Positions 54,679 through 63,669 of a stretch of DNA of 64,000 nucleotides are shown here, piece by piece. Both the position numbers and the translations under genes were made by a program. The notes beneath the pieces were generated by a model that saw nothing but the letters and a program-made list of their open reading frames with translations, was not told the origin of the DNA and did no database searches. The stretch spans positions 1 to 64,000 of the forward strand of contig JABUMY010000002.1 of assembly GCA_013327885.1 (NCBI GenBank), written 5' to 3'. The stretch's first letter is position 1. Every line of letters starts with the position of its first letter. This DNA is from Flavisolibacter longurius. GTDB lineage: Bacteria; Bacteroidota; Bacteroidia; Chitinophagales; Chitinophagaceae.

Positions 54679-56637
54679 ATGTTACGTTTTTCTGCTCTTC
54701 TCTGCCTGCTGTTCCTGGTACTCACAGCACCGGCGCAATCGCTGCAAAAACTTTATCCCGTGTCGTATTCCGGGGTAGCCATCACCGATGCTTTCTGGAG
54801 TCCGCGGCTCAAAACCGTAGCCGAAACCACGCTCAAAGCCTGTATCGATTATACCGAGAACAAAACCGGCCGTATCCGCAATTTTGAACGGGCCGCTTCC
54901 CACCAAAAAGGCCCCTTCGAAGGCATCTATTACGATGACTCGGACGTGTACAAAGCCCTGGAAGCAATGGCCTATTCGCTGCGCAACCATCCCAATGCGG
55001 CCCTGGAGGCCAAGGCCGATGAGTGGATCGCAAAAATTGCCGCGGCCCAACTGCCCGATGGCTACCTCAATACCTATTACACCCTTACCGGCATCGAGAA
55101 CCGCTGGACCGATATGGAAAGGCACGAAGACTATTGTGCCGGTCACCTCATAGAGGCCGCCATTGCCTACCACAACACAACGGGCAAGCGAAAGCTGCTG
55201 GATGTAGCCATCCGCTTTGCCGACCATATCGATTCTTTTTTCCGCCGGCAGAACAAGCCCTGGGTCTCGGGTCACCAGGAGATTGAGCTGGCCCTGATGA
55301 AGCTCTATCATCACACCAACAACAAGGCCTACCTGGACCTGGCGGAGTGGTTCCTGGCGCAGCGGGGACGGGGCTATGGCAAGGGCAAGATCTGGGACGA
55401 CTGGAAAGACCCTAAGTACTGCCAGGACGACCTGCCGGTAAAAGAGCAAAAAGAAATTACGGGGCATGCGGTAAGGGCCATGTACCTCTACACCGGGGCG
55501 GCCGATGTGGCGGCGGTTACCAACGACGCCGGTTATATCGGCGCCATGAACGCCATCTGGGAAGACGTGGTGTACCGCAACCTTTACCTCACCGGCGGCA
55601 TCGGTGCCCAGGCCCGCAACGAGGGCTTTGGCGTGGACTATGACCTGCCCAACGAAGACGCTTATGCCGAAACCTGCGCTTCGGTAGGCATGGTGTTCTG
55701 GAACCAGCGCATGAACATGTTATCTGGCCATGGCAAATACATAGACGTGCTGGAGCGCAGCCTGTACAACGCCGCGCTGGACGGCCTTTCGCTCAGCGGC
55801 GACCGCTTTTTTTACGGCAATCCCCTGGCTTCCACGGGTACGCATACCCGCAGCCAGTGGTTTGGCACGGCCTGCTGCCCGTCCAACATTGCCCGGCTGG
55901 TGGCTTCGGTGGGCAATTACATTTACAGCACGTCGGCCAGCGGCATCTGGGTGAACCTGTTTATCGGCAGCAACACCAGGGTGAAAACCGCCGGCACCGA
56001 TGTGTCCCTTGATTTGCAAACCGGCTATCCCTGGAAGGGAAGCACAACGCTTACCGTGAGCCCGGCTAAAAAGAAAGCCTTTGACCTTTCCATCCGCATT
56101 CCCGGCTGGCTGAGCCAACCCGTGCCGGGAGACCTCTACCGCTACAAAGAACAGCAGGCGCACAAGCCCGGCATAAAAGTGAACGGAAAGGCCGTGGTGT
56201 ATACCGAGAAAGACGGTTACGCCGTCATCAGCCGCACCTGGCGCAAAGGCGACAAGGTAACCATCGACCTTCCCATGGAAGTACGGACGGTGGTGAGCCG
56301 GCCCGAGGTGGCGCAGAACCGCGACCGGGTGGCCCTGCAATACGGCCCGCTGGTGTATTGCGTGGAAGGTCCCGACAACGGCGGCCAGGCCTGGAACCTG
56401 GTGATGCCGGAGCGGCCCGAATTTAAAACCGCTTATCGTCCCGACCTGCTGGGCGGCGTCACCACCATTGGCTTCAGGGCCAACGTGGCCGAACCGGCTG
56501 CGGATGGCAAATCGGTGGTGACCGTGCAAAAAGAGGTGACCGCCATTCCTTACCACGCCTGGAACAACCGCGGTGCGGCGCCCATGCAGGTATGGCTGCC
56601 CACGGCGCTGAAAACAGTAAAGATCAATTACGAATAG
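54679..56637 (+). CDS. GH127 beta-L-arabinofuranosidase-like enzyme
   Basis: 652 residues from the ATG at 54679, which gives the signal peptide MLRFSALLCLLFLVLTAPAQS. It has the layout of GH127 enzymes (DUF1680): an (alpha/alpha)6 catalytic domain with the GGIGAQARNEGFG segment, NEDAYAETCASVGMVFWN and GTACCPSNIARL. By analogy with the characterised bifidobacterial enzyme HypBA1, the Glu of NEGF, the Glu and Cys of ETC and the two Cys of CCPSN would bind the zinc and include the nucleophile; all are present. Beta-sandwich domains follow. It is likely a periplasmic enzyme for arabinofuranosyl glycans. It is followed after 76 bases by the BNR protein. Confidence 0.92.
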   Translation: MLRFSALLCLLFLVLTAPAQSLQKLYPVSYSGVAITDAFWSPRLKTVAETTLKACIDYTENKTGRIRNFERAASHQKGPFEGIYYDDSDVYKALEAMAYSLRNHPNAALEAKADEWIAKIAAAQLPDGYLNTYYTLTGIENRWTDMERHEDYCAGHLIEAAIAYHNTTGKRKLLDVAIRFADHIDSFFRRQNKPWVSGHQEIELALMKLYHHTNNKAYLDLAEWFLAQRGRGYGKGKIWDDWKDPKYCQDDLPVKEQKEITGHAVRAMYLYTGAADVAAVTNDAGYIGAMNAIWEDVVYRNLYLTGGIGAQARNEGFGVDYDLPNEDAYAETCASVGMVFWNQRMNMLSGHGKYIDVLERSLYNAALDGLSLSGDRFFYGNPLASTGTHTRSQWFGTACCPSNIARLVASVGNYIYSTSASGIWVNLFIGSNTRVKTAGTDVSLDLQTGYPWKGSTTLTVSPAKKKAFDLSIRIPGWLSQPVPGDLYRYKEQQAHKPGIKVNGKAVVYTEKDGYAVISRTWRKGDKVTIDLPMEVRTVVSRPEVAQNRDRVALQYGPLVYCVEGPDNGGQAWNLVMPERPEFKTAYRPDLLGGVTTIGFRANVAEPAADGKSVVTVQKEVTAIPYHAWNNRGAAPMQVWLPTALKTVKINYE

Positions 56638-56713
56638 GCATGGGCGTAAGCCCCTGCCGTCGGGCGGCGGGAAACAACTTCGCTTCGCCGTTCTTTTCAC
56701 ACCAAGTCTTTGC

Positions 56714-57757
56714 ATGCAAAAAATCTTTTTCGTTTTTCTTTTTTGTTTTGATGGACTGTTCGGGCAGTCCCAAACCGCCTGGAAGGAAACGGGCCGGGAG
56801 GCTGTTGTGGCTAAGCCTACCTTCCAGGCTTGTCATGCCTCCACCCTTGTTGAACTTTCTTCCGGTACGGTGCTCGTAAGCTTTTTTGCCGGCACCCGCG
56901 AAGGAGCGGCCGATGTTTCCATCTGGCTGACCGCCAAAAAGGGCGGCCGGTGGACGGAACCCGTTGTTGTTGCCGACGGTATTGTCAGCGACAGCCTGCG
57001 TTATCCCTGCTGGAACCCGGTGCTTTTTGAAGCGAAGGGCGGAACCCTCTTTCTTTTCTACAAGGTGGGTCCCAACCCGCGGGAATGGTGGGGCATGGTG
57101 CGCACCTCTGCCGATGAAGGAAAAACCTGGACGGCACCCCGCAGGCTGCCGCCCGGCATCCTGGGACCGATCAAAAACAAGCCGGTGCAAATGGCCGATG
57201 GCACCATCATCAGTCCCTCCAGCGTAGAATCGGACCGGGCCTGGCAGGTGTTCATGGAGCGGTCTGCCGATGGCGGCGCGACCTGGAGCCGGGTGCCCGT
57301 GGATACGGGGTCTTCTTACCGGGTGATACAGCCCGCCGTGTTGCAGCACGGCGGCGATACGGTGCAGATCGTTTGTCGCAGCGATGCCGACCGGGTGCTG
57401 ACAGCCTGGTCCTACGACGGTGGCCTTTCGTGGACGCCGTTCTCCAAACTGGCGGTACTGAACCCCAATTCCGGCGTGGATGCGGTAACGCTCAAAAGCG
57501 GGGCGCATTTGCTGGTGTACAACCCCACGGTCAGGGGCAAGGACTGGTGGAACAACCGCGGGAAGCTGAACGTGGCCCTTTCAGCCGATGGTGTTCAGTG
57601 GAAAGACGTGGCCGTGCTGGAAAACGGCAGCACCGAAGAATACAGCTACCCGGCCGTTATCCAGGCCAGGGACGGAAAGGTGCATATTACGTATACGGCT
57701 GACCGAAAGAACATACGGTACATGGTGCTGGCAGGGGCGCCTGGCAAAAAAAGCTGA
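56714..57757 (+). CDS. secreted sialidase-like BNR-repeat protein
   Basis: 347 residues with a signal peptide (MQKIFFVFLFCFDGLFGQS). The six-bladed propeller of the sialidase fold is suggested by repeated S/T-x-D-x-G-x-T-W type boxes: SADEGKTWTAPRRL, SADGGATWSRVPV and SYDGGLSWTPFSKL, plus SADGVQWKDV. An N-terminal motif HASTLVELSSGTVLVSFFAGTREG fits the BNR_2 sialidase-like group. It may be a glycosidase, but the classical arginine triad and Tyr-Glu pair are not readable with certainty, so sialidase activity is not claimed. Together with GH127 it forms a small two-gene glycan unit. Confidence 0.82.
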   Translation: MQKIFFVFLFCFDGLFGQSQTAWKETGREAVVAKPTFQACHASTLVELSSGTVLVSFFAGTREGAADVSIWLTAKKGGRWTEPVVVADGIVSDSLRYPCWNPVLFEAKGGTLFLFYKVGPNPREWWGMVRTSADEGKTWTAPRRLPPGILGPIKNKPVQMADGTIISPSSVESDRAWQVFMERSADGGATWSRVPVDTGSSYRVIQPAVLQHGGDTVQIVCRSDADRVLTAWSYDGGLSWTPFSKLAVLNPNSGVDAVTLKSGAHLLVYNPTVRGKDWWNNRGKLNVALSADGVQWKDVAVLENGSTEEYSYPAVIQARDGKVHITYTADRKNIRYMVLAGAPGKKS

Positions 57758-57881
57758 CTGCCGGGTTGCGTTTGGCCTGTGGCGAATCTGCCAACAGGTT
57801 GAAGCTTCCCATATTTATCATTTAGTTGTGAAAGACAATTTTAGCACAAGACAGGCCATAGCACCCATCCTTTCCCCGAAA

Positions 57882-60260
57882 TCAATACCGTCTTCTGATT
57901 CTGAACTTCACCCGTGCATCATGCACCGAACCGCTACCACTTTGCGCTTCCACTTTGAGGGTAAAATGACCGGCAATAAAGCCACCCACCGGCCCAAACT
58001 CGGTATAGGTAACGGCAACGCTGTCCGGATGGGTTTCGGCGTACCGGTCATAATACGGTGGAATACCAAATTCGTCCAGCCCGGGGTTTTGCGTACCCAA
58101 GGCTGCATTCCGGTAGCAGGAAAAATGAATGCCGGGAAAAACGGAATTTCTATTGCCGGCCAGGAAAACATGCCATCCCGTTCCATTTTGAATGGTATGT
58201 GCAAACGAATCCAGCGTCGACTGGAAGGAAAAGACGTCGTTACCAACTGTACAGTTGAGATACTCCTGTGCGGATGCATTGTCAAAGCAGGTACTAACCG
58301 CCCCGGCATCGATTGTCCCGGAGCGTATCGACAGGGTAACGGGCAGACCTGTCTGTAAATTATTTTGATCCAGGCCAATGATGCTGACTGTTTGCGGGCT
58401 GTTGCTGTTGCAGACCAGTACAGGGAACGAAAAACTACCGCTTTGGTCCGTTTTAATATGCCGGCTCTGGCCATCCCGCTGCAGGATAACTTGTCCGGAA
58501 GAAACCGGCGAGTTGTTACAGGCTACCAGCCGCCCGGTGATGGTGGCCTTCACCAGGTCGGTAACAGTCCTGGTTCCCAGGGAAAGCTTTTGGTTGGTGG
58601 TTTGAAAGGTTGTGGTGTAAGACGGTGTGGCACAATCGGCCGACCCGTAAACCCGTAGTGAAAACTCAGAATTTTGATATACGTTGGCAGAAAGTTTACC
58701 TGCCGGATCTGTCCTTACCGTAAAGAACTCACCCGGTGTTCGCTTGGCCTCAATCTGTACTAAAAGATCCGGCAGGGGTGCACCGGTGTTGTCCAAAAAG
58801 GTGGCCTCAAGGGGTACTGATTCAGCGGTGCCACATACCGATACGTCGCCCAAGTCGTTAACCCCGGGAGTAAAGGTCCGGTAAACCGGGTCGCTGATTT
58901 GCCCGGTGGAAGGTTCTTTCGCTAAAAACATAGCCGTGGTATAGGGGGTGAAGGAACAAACGATCGTATTGAACTGAACCTGGCCATTGTTGCCGGCGGA
59001 AATGGGAACATTGCCCTTCCCAAAGTACATATGCAAAATCCCATTGCTGACCGGTGTTCCGTTACAGGCACGGAGCGTACTGGTAATGCGTACGGTGCGA
59101 TCGGCCGGCAGTGAAATATCACCAAGCGCCAGGTTTTCTTTACCGGTGGAAAAGGACTTGCTGAAACCAGGGGAATTGCATTCGTTTCCGGAAACATCCA
59201 GCGAAAGCAACTGATCGGCCGGTACAGCAATTGCAAACTTGCCCTCCCCGTCGCTATACTGCCACAGGGGACGGGTAGGGGCAGTAACAGAGGGATTGGA
59301 TACCGACAGGTAGGCAAAGGGAACCGGTTCGCCGCCTACTGTGAGCAGCCTCCCGCTAACGGTAACGGCATTTGCTGCGGTAGCAAAATTTAGAGTGCCC
59401 AAGTTTTTGATCTTCGTTACATACATAGCACCGCTTTTGACCGCTACACCGGACTGCTTCCAAACGCCAAGGGTGTCGTTGAAATGCCAAAGAAGCGTAG
59501 TGTCGGGAATCGTACCGCTAATCATCGGAATCGTGAGGGTCGCTTCGGCGTTGAATTGCAGCGGCTCACCGTTCGTGCCCGTCGCTTCTACCACAACCTG
59601 CCCATAGGTAGTCAGCGCCTTCCATTTGTTAAGCGTATCCAGTCCTCGGTTGTCGCCGGTTACCAGTTGATCCAGCCAATCATCGCTTTTATCGACTTTT
59701 ACGCTCCGGATGAGCACATCGCCCTGGTAAAGGGCTCCACCCAGCGTGAAGCTATTGGGAGCAAATGCAAGGGTAGCTTCCCCGGACAATACATAGGTAC
59801 CGCCATTGGCAGCGGCAAACCGGTTTGTAGAAACGATGGTATGGAGCCTAAGCCGGGTGAATTTTGCAACCCCTTCTTCCGCCATCACCGTTCTTCGTGC
59901 CGTTAGAAATCCTGATTTGGAAACAACCACCTGCGCACCGCCTTTAATGACGGATGCCTGTTGTATGGAAAAGTAGCCAAATTTATCAGTGGTGGTACTC
60001 TTATTGCCAAATTGAACGGTAGCATTTTCCAAAGGTTCCGAAGCGCCAATATGCCCTATCACAATACCTGACACAGAACAGGTGACCTTTTCCGTTAGAT
60101 CGCCCGGTAATGGCGTTGCGGGTGCAACTGGTATGGTATCGCGGGTTGGTGGTGTGTCCGTTGGCCTATCCGGTTTGCTACACGAAAAGCTTGTCGTTAT
60201 GAATAGCCCTATTGCCAACGCAAATAAGGCGCCTGTTAGTTTGGTTGTTGGCAGTTCCAT
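57882..60260 (-). CDS. large lipoprotein with carboxypeptidase-regulatory-like repeats
   Basis: 792 residues. The signal ends at the lipobox FSC after SFSCSKPDRPTD. The N-terminal repeat VSGIVIGHIGASEPLENATVQFGNKSTTTDKFGYFSI, in part, is a carboxypeptidase-regulatory-like (CarboxypepD_reg) domain. At least four more beta-sandwich repeats of 75-90 residues follow, each with a motif such as GRLLTVGGEPVPFAYLSVS, STLRACNGTPVSNGIL or GRLVACNNSPVSSGQV. It is probably a surface-exposed or periplasmic scaffold of beta-sandwich domains. Its function is unknown. The gene is convergent with the BNR protein and has no partner on its strand. Confidence 0.82.
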   Translation of the reverse strand: MELPTTKLTGALFALAIGLFITTSFSCSKPDRPTDTPPTRDTIPVAPATPLPGDLTEKVTCSVSGIVIGHIGASEPLENATVQFGNKSTTTDKFGYFSIQQASVIKGGAQVVVSKSGFLTARRTVMAEEGVAKFTRLRLHTIVSTNRFAAANGGTYVLSGEATLAFAPNSFTLGGALYQGDVLIRSVKVDKSDDWLDQLVTGDNRGLDTLNKWKALTTYGQVVVEATGTNGEPLQFNAEATLTIPMISGTIPDTTLLWHFNDTLGVWKQSGVAVKSGAMYVTKIKNLGTLNFATAANAVTVSGRLLTVGGEPVPFAYLSVSNPSVTAPTRPLWQYSDGEGKFAIAVPADQLLSLDVSGNECNSPGFSKSFSTGKENLALGDISLPADRTVRITSTLRACNGTPVSNGILHMYFGKGNVPISAGNNGQVQFNTIVCSFTPYTTAMFLAKEPSTGQISDPVYRTFTPGVNDLGDVSVCGTAESVPLEATFLDNTGAPLPDLLVQIEAKRTPGEFFTVRTDPAGKLSANVYQNSEFSLRVYGSADCATPSYTTTFQTTNQKLSLGTRTVTDLVKATITGRLVACNNSPVSSGQVILQRDGQSRHIKTDQSGSFSFPVLVCNSNSPQTVSIIGLDQNNLQTGLPVTLSIRSGTIDAGAVSTCFDNASAQEYLNCTVGNDVFSFQSTLDSFAHTIQNGTGWHVFLAGNRNSVFPGIHFSCYRNAALGTQNPGLDEFGIPPYYDRYAETHPDSVAVTYTEFGPVGGFIAGHFTLKVEAQSGSGSVHDARVKFRIRRRY

Positions 60261-60488
60261 GGTACCAACAATATAAGTATTATTTTCTTTATATCTGGCC
60301 CGGCGATTTCGGGTTGGATGGAGATCAGCAGTACCGGGTTTATTGCGAAAGAAAACTTCACCCTGTTGAAAAAGGTTTTCCCATCATAACCCTTCTATAC
60401 GAAAATTATTACTGATAGCCTGCATTGTCTTCGCGTTATACAGGCAAAGCATCATGTCATATCCCGATCCATCATTCCGGAAGTTATT

Positions 60489-61805
60489 TTACAAGCCGTT
60501 GTCTTCTTTGAACAGGTATTGGTTTTTTATTTTCCGCAGCACTTCATCCATGCTGGGGCGGTGATCCCGCTGCTCCCACCTTCCCTCTTCCCATTTGCGC
60601 AATTCCTCGTCAATCTGCCGCTGCTGCATCGCCGTTAGCTTTTCAGTAAGCGTCGTGGTCACCTCCTGCTGCTTGTGGCGAAAAGCATTCCGCCGTTCGT
60701 ACACCGTTCCCCGGGTGGCTTGAATCACTTCTTCATCGGCCGCCATGGGCAGGAGCTCTTCACGGGCCAGCGCCACATCATAAGGACCTACCGGCAACAG
60801 CAGCTTGGAAAGAATGGGTCCTGTTTCCACCAGGATGATAAGCAGCGAAACCAGCAAGACGGCCCACCACACACTGGGCTCTTCGTCGGCCAGGTCCGAC
60901 AGGGCTTTGTTCCGTTCGAGAAAACCAAGGTTGCTGCGGGCCGTTGTTTCGTATTGCTTTCGCCTTTCATCCAGCGAAGCAGCGGCGGTGGCAAGAAGGG
61001 CCTGCTGCGCCTGCAGGCTGCTGTCAAGTGACCGCAGTTCCGGTGCGTAGCTTTCGCTGGCGCTGGCAAAAGCCTGCTGTTTTAATTGGGTCAGCCGGTG
61101 AATGCCCCGTTGACCAGAGCCGCCGGTACCATCGGCTTCCTGCAGGTAGGCTGCCTGCAGGCGGGAAAGGCTGTCTTCAATGGCCCTTTTCCTCGCCTGC
61201 AGCCGCTCTCTTTCTATCCTTGCCCCATCGGTAACCGTCTTGCTTTGCAAGTGGAGCAGGCTGTCATTCCGCACCATCCTGCCTTGCAGGGTTTCTTCCA
61301 TCTTCACCGTAATCTCCTTTTCAAATATCTTCAGTTCCAGCGGCCGGGCAATGGTCAGGCCAATGAGCAGGGCGAGGCAGGCCCGGGGCATTGCCATCAG
61401 GAGCTGCTTTTGCCGGCTGACGCCATACTTGCGCATGGTGGCAACCAGAAAGCGGTCGAGGTTAAAAATGATGGCGCCCCAAAGCAGGGCAAACAGGCTG
61501 CTCCACCACAGGTTACCAAATACGGTATAAAACGCATAGCCCGAGGAGAGTGCCGCCAGCGCAAACGTGGCCAGCACCACGCCACCCAGGCCACTGTACT
61601 TGATCTGCTCACCGGGAAACCGGGCCAGCAAGGGCTGCTGGGCACCGGCACACCACCACAAAAAGCGGTTGCCCTGTGCGGTTTTCCCGCTTTCAAAGGA
61701 GGCGTAGGAAAGGGCTTCTTTTTCTGGGCTGGCTGCTTGGCGGTTCACAGGCGCTTTTGTTTGGGTTAGAAGGTCTGGACAGGCCCGCGTTAGGCTCTCC
61801 AGCAA
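60489..61805 (-). CDS. DUF4407 family membrane protein
   Basis: 438 residues. The signature RFLWWCAGAQQPLLARFPGEQIKYSGLGGVVL (in part) and the following membrane helices (about 75-120, 150-170) are typical of DUF4407. A long charged coiled coil (about 190-320, e.g. RIERERLQARKRAIEDSL) lies between membrane segments 3 and 4; helix 4 is WAVLLVSLLIILVETGPIL. The last part (RRNAFRHKQQEVTTTLTEKL) is again coiled coil. The function of the family is unknown. Confidence 0.88.
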   Translation of the reverse strand: MLESLTRACPDLLTQTKAPVNRQAASPEKEALSYASFESGKTAQGNRFLWWCAGAQQPLLARFPGEQIKYSGLGGVVLATFALAALSSGYAFYTVFGNLWWSSLFALLWGAIIFNLDRFLVATMRKYGVSRQKQLLMAMPRACLALLIGLTIARPLELKIFEKEITVKMEETLQGRMVRNDSLLHLQSKTVTDGARIERERLQARKRAIEDSLSRLQAAYLQEADGTGGSGQRGIHRLTQLKQQAFASASESYAPELRSLDSSLQAQQALLATAAASLDERRKQYETTARSNLGFLERNKALSDLADEEPSVWWAVLLVSLLIILVETGPILSKLLLPVGPYDVALAREELLPMAADEEVIQATRGTVYERRNAFRHKQQEVTTTLTEKLTAMQQRQIDEELRKWEEGRWEQRDHRPSMDEVLRKIKNQYLFKEDNGL

Positions 61806-62104
61806 TCACGGTTCAAGGATAGACTGATTGGGGAAGAGGGAAAGGCCAAATGTGATGAAAAGGAGGGTTGATGGGATGAAATGGGTGGAGTGATCAAGTG
61901 TGTGCATCACCTTGTTGACATTGATAGTTCTGCGAATGCATTTTTCAGGTTATTGGCCGTTCTCTCTTTCCTGAAAAAGTAAGAATGGAAAAAAGTAGTG
62001 CATCGCAATACAAATAGTTTCTTTGCCGGCAGGCTGCAAGGAAAGCACTTTTGCAGGTAGGAAAAACAAAAAGGGTGGCATGGTTGCGCACCCTTCTCAT
62101 GAGG
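61806..62104. other. gene-free spacer beside tRNA
   Basis: No gene is supported between the DUF4407 gene and the tRNA. Nothing repetitive is visible. Confidence 0.5.
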
Positions 62105-62176
62105 TAGCCCGGACAAGAATCGAACTTGTATCTAGAGTTTAGGAAACTCCTATTCTATCCATTGAACTACCGGGCC
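62105..62176 (-). tRNA. tRNA-Arg (anticodon CCU)
   Basis: Read on the minus strand, a 72-base cloverleaf: acceptor ggcccgg with ccgggct, D arm with gttcaatggatagaat, anticodon stem ggagt/actct around the loop ttcctaa (anticodon CCT, Arg codon AGG), T arm acaag-ttcgatt-cttgt, discriminator A. The CCA is not encoded. Confidence 0.95.
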
Positions 62177-62331
62177 GTTGCTTAGTCCAGGGTTCGATGC
62201 CTGCAGTTCATAGTCTGCAAAGCGTTGACTATGAACCGTGAACTACCGACTTTGAACTGTTCAGCGGGACGCAAAATAACAAAGAATTGTTCACCGCTCG
62301 TCTTATCTTTGCCAACTCTCAAAAAATTTCT

Positions 62332-62985
62332 ATGAAATTTTACAACTGGCTGATTAAATACAGACTTTACCTTGGACTGGCGCTGATCGTGATTGGACTG
62401 GCTCTGAATCTTTCCGTTAGCGGCTTCTGGCCCGTGTTTCCGCTTTACCTGATCGGCGTTATCCTGATTGCCGGTCACTTTTTCTTTGGACCGCTCCGCC
62501 TGATCCAGGTGCACATGGAAGAAGGCAATATGGACGAAGCCGAACGGATCGTCAACTCCATCAAATATCCCAACCTGCTGTACAAGCCCATTCGATCGGT
62601 GTATTATACCCTCAAAGGCAACCTGGCCATGATGAAGCAGGACTTTGAAGGCGCTGAAAAGAACATGAAAAAAGGCCTCGACCTGGGTATGCCCATGAAA
62701 GAAGCCGAAGGGGCCTCCCTGCTGCAAATGGGTATGCTGGCCCTGCAAAAAAACGACCTTAAACAAGGCGAAAGCTATATCCGCCAGGCGCTGCGCAAAG
62801 GTCTGCCCGACAAAGAAAACCACGCCGCCGCTTACCTCCAGATGTGCTCTATTATGATGAACAAGCGGGAGTTTCGGGCCGCCAAAGATTTTTTCCGCAA
62901 GGCAAAAGCCCTAAAGCCCACCACGCCGCAGATTATTGACCAGATCAAGCAGATCGAAAAATACATTTCCCGGATACCGGGGTAG
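62332..62985 (+). CDS. membrane TPR protein
   Basis: 217 residues from the ATG at 62332; upstream in-frame start options lack a good leader. Two membrane helices lie near residues 13-29 and 33-55 (YLIGVILIAGHFFFGPL). After that TPR-like pairs (DEAERIVNSIKYPNLLYKPIRSVYYTL, DFEGAEKNMKKGLDLG, DLKQGESYIRQALRKG, FRAAKDFFRKAKALKPTTPQ, in part) fill the rest. The probable role is a cytoplasmic or periplasmic scaffold at the membrane. The gene has a strong terminator 24 bases downstream. Confidence 0.82.
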   Translation: MKFYNWLIKYRLYLGLALIVIGLALNLSVSGFWPVFPLYLIGVILIAGHFFFGPLRLIQVHMEEGNMDEAERIVNSIKYPNLLYKPIRSVYYTLKGNLAMMKQDFEGAEKNMKKGLDLGMPMKEAEGASLLQMGMLALQKNDLKQGESYIRQALRKGLPDKENHAAAYLQMCSIMMNKREFRAAKDFFRKAKALKPTTPQIIDQIKQIEKYISRIPG

Positions 62986-63009
62986 TTCAATTGGCAATAA
63001 GCAATTGGC

Positions 63010-63048
63010 AACAGGCAAAGGGTCGCTCCTTTGCCTGTTTCTTTTTCT
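63010..63048 (+). terminator. terminator after TPR gene
   Basis: The 12-bp stem aacaggcaaagg/cctttgcctgtt with loop gtcgct is followed by TCTTTTTC. Confidence 0.9.
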
Positions 63049-63072
63049 TGCCCATTGTATATTGCCAATCGC

Positions 63073-63570
63073 TTATTGAAAACGCAGCACCATCTCCTCA
63101 CCTTCCCAGCGCCCAAACAAGTCGGATACTTTCTGGTAGCGATAGGCAAATATTTTTTGAAGCTCATTTTTTACGATCAGTCCATGGGCGATGCTGCCCA
63201 GTATTCCCAGCGGCAGGCGGTAGTGCACAATGTCGGTCATCTCCACGCCACCTTCAATGGCTTTGAAATGATGCTGGTGATGCCATAGCTTGTAGGGGCC
63301 TTTGCGCTGTTCATCTACAAAATATTTGCCCTCGGCCACATGCGTGATCTCTGTCATCCACGCCAGCGGAATACCCAGCAGTGGTTTTACATTGTAGGTC
63401 ATCACCTGGCCGGCATACACGCCTTCGCCGTATACATTGTTCGTCACCTTGAGGTTAAGGTGCGGCGGCGTTACCGCCTTTAAATTGGTGGCGTTTGAAA
63501 AAAAGGCCCATACTTCGTCGAGGCTTGCGGGCACCTTTTGCACACTTTGCAAAGAATATACTTTCCCCAT
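63073..63570 (-). CDS. SRPBCC family protein
   Basis: 165 residues, a typical length. The pattern YSLQSVQKVPASLDEVWAFFSNATNLKAVTP (in part) at the start, the central strands and the final helix ELQKIFAYRYQKVSDLFG are those of the START/SRPBCC ligand-binding fold, with a deep pocket for a hydrophobic ligand. The ligand is unknown. The ATG is at 63568-63570. It is divergent from pyrH, with 99 bases between their start codons. Confidence 0.85.
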   Translation of the reverse strand: MGKVYSLQSVQKVPASLDEVWAFFSNATNLKAVTPPHLNLKVTNNVYGEGVYAGQVMTYNVKPLLGIPLAWMTEITHVAEGKYFVDEQRKGPYKLWHHQHHFKAIEGGVEMTDIVHYRLPLGILGSIAHGLIVKNELQKIFAYRYQKVSDLFGRWEGEEMVLRFQ

Positions 63571-63669
63571 ATCGTTTCAACAATTAAAGATCCAAAGCGT
63601 TGACGAAATAACGGCAAACACCCAACTGCAAACACCAAACCTTTATCTTCGCACCGCTAACAAAAAATT

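Noticed and set aside
55720-56715. 331-codon minus-strand frame
   Set aside because: It is antisense to the GH127 gene; its His/Gly/Arg-rich composition is typical of shadow frames.
57882-58474. second minus-strand frame of 188 codons
   Set aside because: It overlaps the real lipoprotein frame in another phase and is an artefact of codon bias.
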